A stretch of 64,000 nucleotides of DNA from the NCBI RefSeq assembly GCF_000687915.1, contig NZ_JHZY01000004.1, forward strand, positions 816,001 through 880,000, read 5' to 3'. The DNA comes from Leeuwenhoekiella sp. MAR_2009_132 (lineage in GTDB: Bacteria > Bacteroidota > Bacteroidia > Flavobacteriales > Flavobacteriaceae). Position 1 is the first letter of the stretch. The number at the start of each line of letters is the position of its first letter. Of the stretch, positions 63,820 through 64,000 are shown piece after piece. The notes beneath the pieces were generated by a model, which searched no databases, was not told where the DNA came from, and saw only the letters and a list, made by a program, of their open reading frames with translations. A program made the position numbers and the translations under genes.

Positions 63820-64000
63820 GTGATCCTTCTAGAAGCTATCTTAATCCTCTACGTATTTCTAATTGCGCTTTTAGTTGTAGGTTTTATTAAACTTCCTATA
63901 CCTAATATACCTCAAGATAAAATTCCAATTACCGGATTTTCAATTCTAATTCCGTTTAGAAACGAGGCCGAAAATCTAGAACGTTTACTCCTGTCGTTAG
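63820..64000 (+). CDS. Glycosyltransferase family 2 protein, 5' part only
   Basis: The frame begins with GTG at 63820 and is cut by the window edge after 60 codons. It opens with a transmembrane helix (ILLEAILILYVFLIALLVVGF) and then GFSILIPFRNEAENLERLL, the start of a GT-A catalytic domain as in membrane GT2 enzymes. Donor and product unknown. Divergent from ruvC. Confidence 0.8.
   Translation, partial: MILLEAILILYVFLIALLVVGFIKLPIPNIPQDKIPITGFSILIPFRNEAENLERLLLSL

Overview
The window reads as a chromosome segment of a marine-type member of the Flavobacteriaceae (Bacteroidota). Supporting signs are the low GC content, AT-rich leaders without strong Shine-Dalgarno sites, TTG-N19-TAnnTTTG promoter elements, typical Bacteroidota families (DUF4856, HYC_CC_PP, DUF6876, BfmA/BtgA, DUF5712 relaxase), and the palindrome CGCTTTCGCGAAAGCG recurring inside coding sequence. 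Genus cannot be settled from the sequence alone. There are two parts: about 35.7 kb of mobile or accessory DNA ending at a tRNA-Leu gene, then about 28 kb of ordinary chromosome.

Accessory part, left to right. (1) 452-11419, minus strand: a copper/silver-type resistance operon with a HYC_CC_PP protein, a CusA-type RND pump, a TolC-type channel, an AraC regulator carrying a metal-binding cysteine pair, a multicopper oxidase fused to a CopB-like barrel, SHOCT, DUF3347 (twice), haem-binding and DoxX proteins. It has no adaptor (CusB) gene. (2) 11665-13535: a decaying DUF4856/imelysin pair; the first has a frameshifted signal peptide and the second is cut off. (3) 13491-17200: mobilisation and maintenance genes of an integrative conjugative element (ICE): a truncated coupling protein fused tail-to-tail with the broken imelysin gene, a relaxase, a mobilisation accessory protein, a likely oriT, DUF6876 and two tandem ssb genes. 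(4) 17254-22767: a repeat-rich zone with a defence-like cassette (AbiEi-like antitoxin, AbiEii nucleotidyltransferase, KAP-type P-loop NTPase) bracketed by copies of a roughly 170-bp non-coding repeat. (5) 22841-32352, minus strand: a second metal operon built around a CzcA-type pump fused to its own TolC domain, with adaptor, HupE/UreJ, membrane anchor, MFS and 2Fe-2S proteins. (6) 32480-35378: DUF932 and ParB-like ICE genes, each behind the same 150-bp leader repeat that also precedes a 53-aa gene at 18 kb. (7) 35761-35842: tRNA-Leu(UAG), the probable chromosomal end of the element, plus a duplicated 5' half of the same tRNA. No integrase and no tra operon lie in the window, so the element is partial or rearranged.

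Chromosomal part. M20 dipeptidase, DUF1206, PhnA-like protein, a BlaI/BlaR1-type regulator pair with three operators, an exported surface protein and DUF4407 are followed by a trans-4-hydroxy-L-proline catabolic cluster (44.5-54.7 kb). That cluster holds a prolyl-type S9 peptidase, a DUF885 peptidase, the epimerase, an FAD D-amino-acid dehydrogenase, the pyrroline-hydroxycarboxylate deaminase and the 2-oxoglutarate semialdehyde dehydrogenase, with a divergent AraC regulator. Together they would take collagen-like peptides to 2-oxoglutarate. Then come housekeeping genes: SDR, cupin, YdjM-like, a membrane MutS homologue, MmcQ/YjbR, GNAT, DUF4230, cyclase, HemW, RuvC and the start of a glycosyltransferase. 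Two copies of a structured intergenic element resembling the flavo-1 RNA candidate lie at 37.5 and 39.2 kb.
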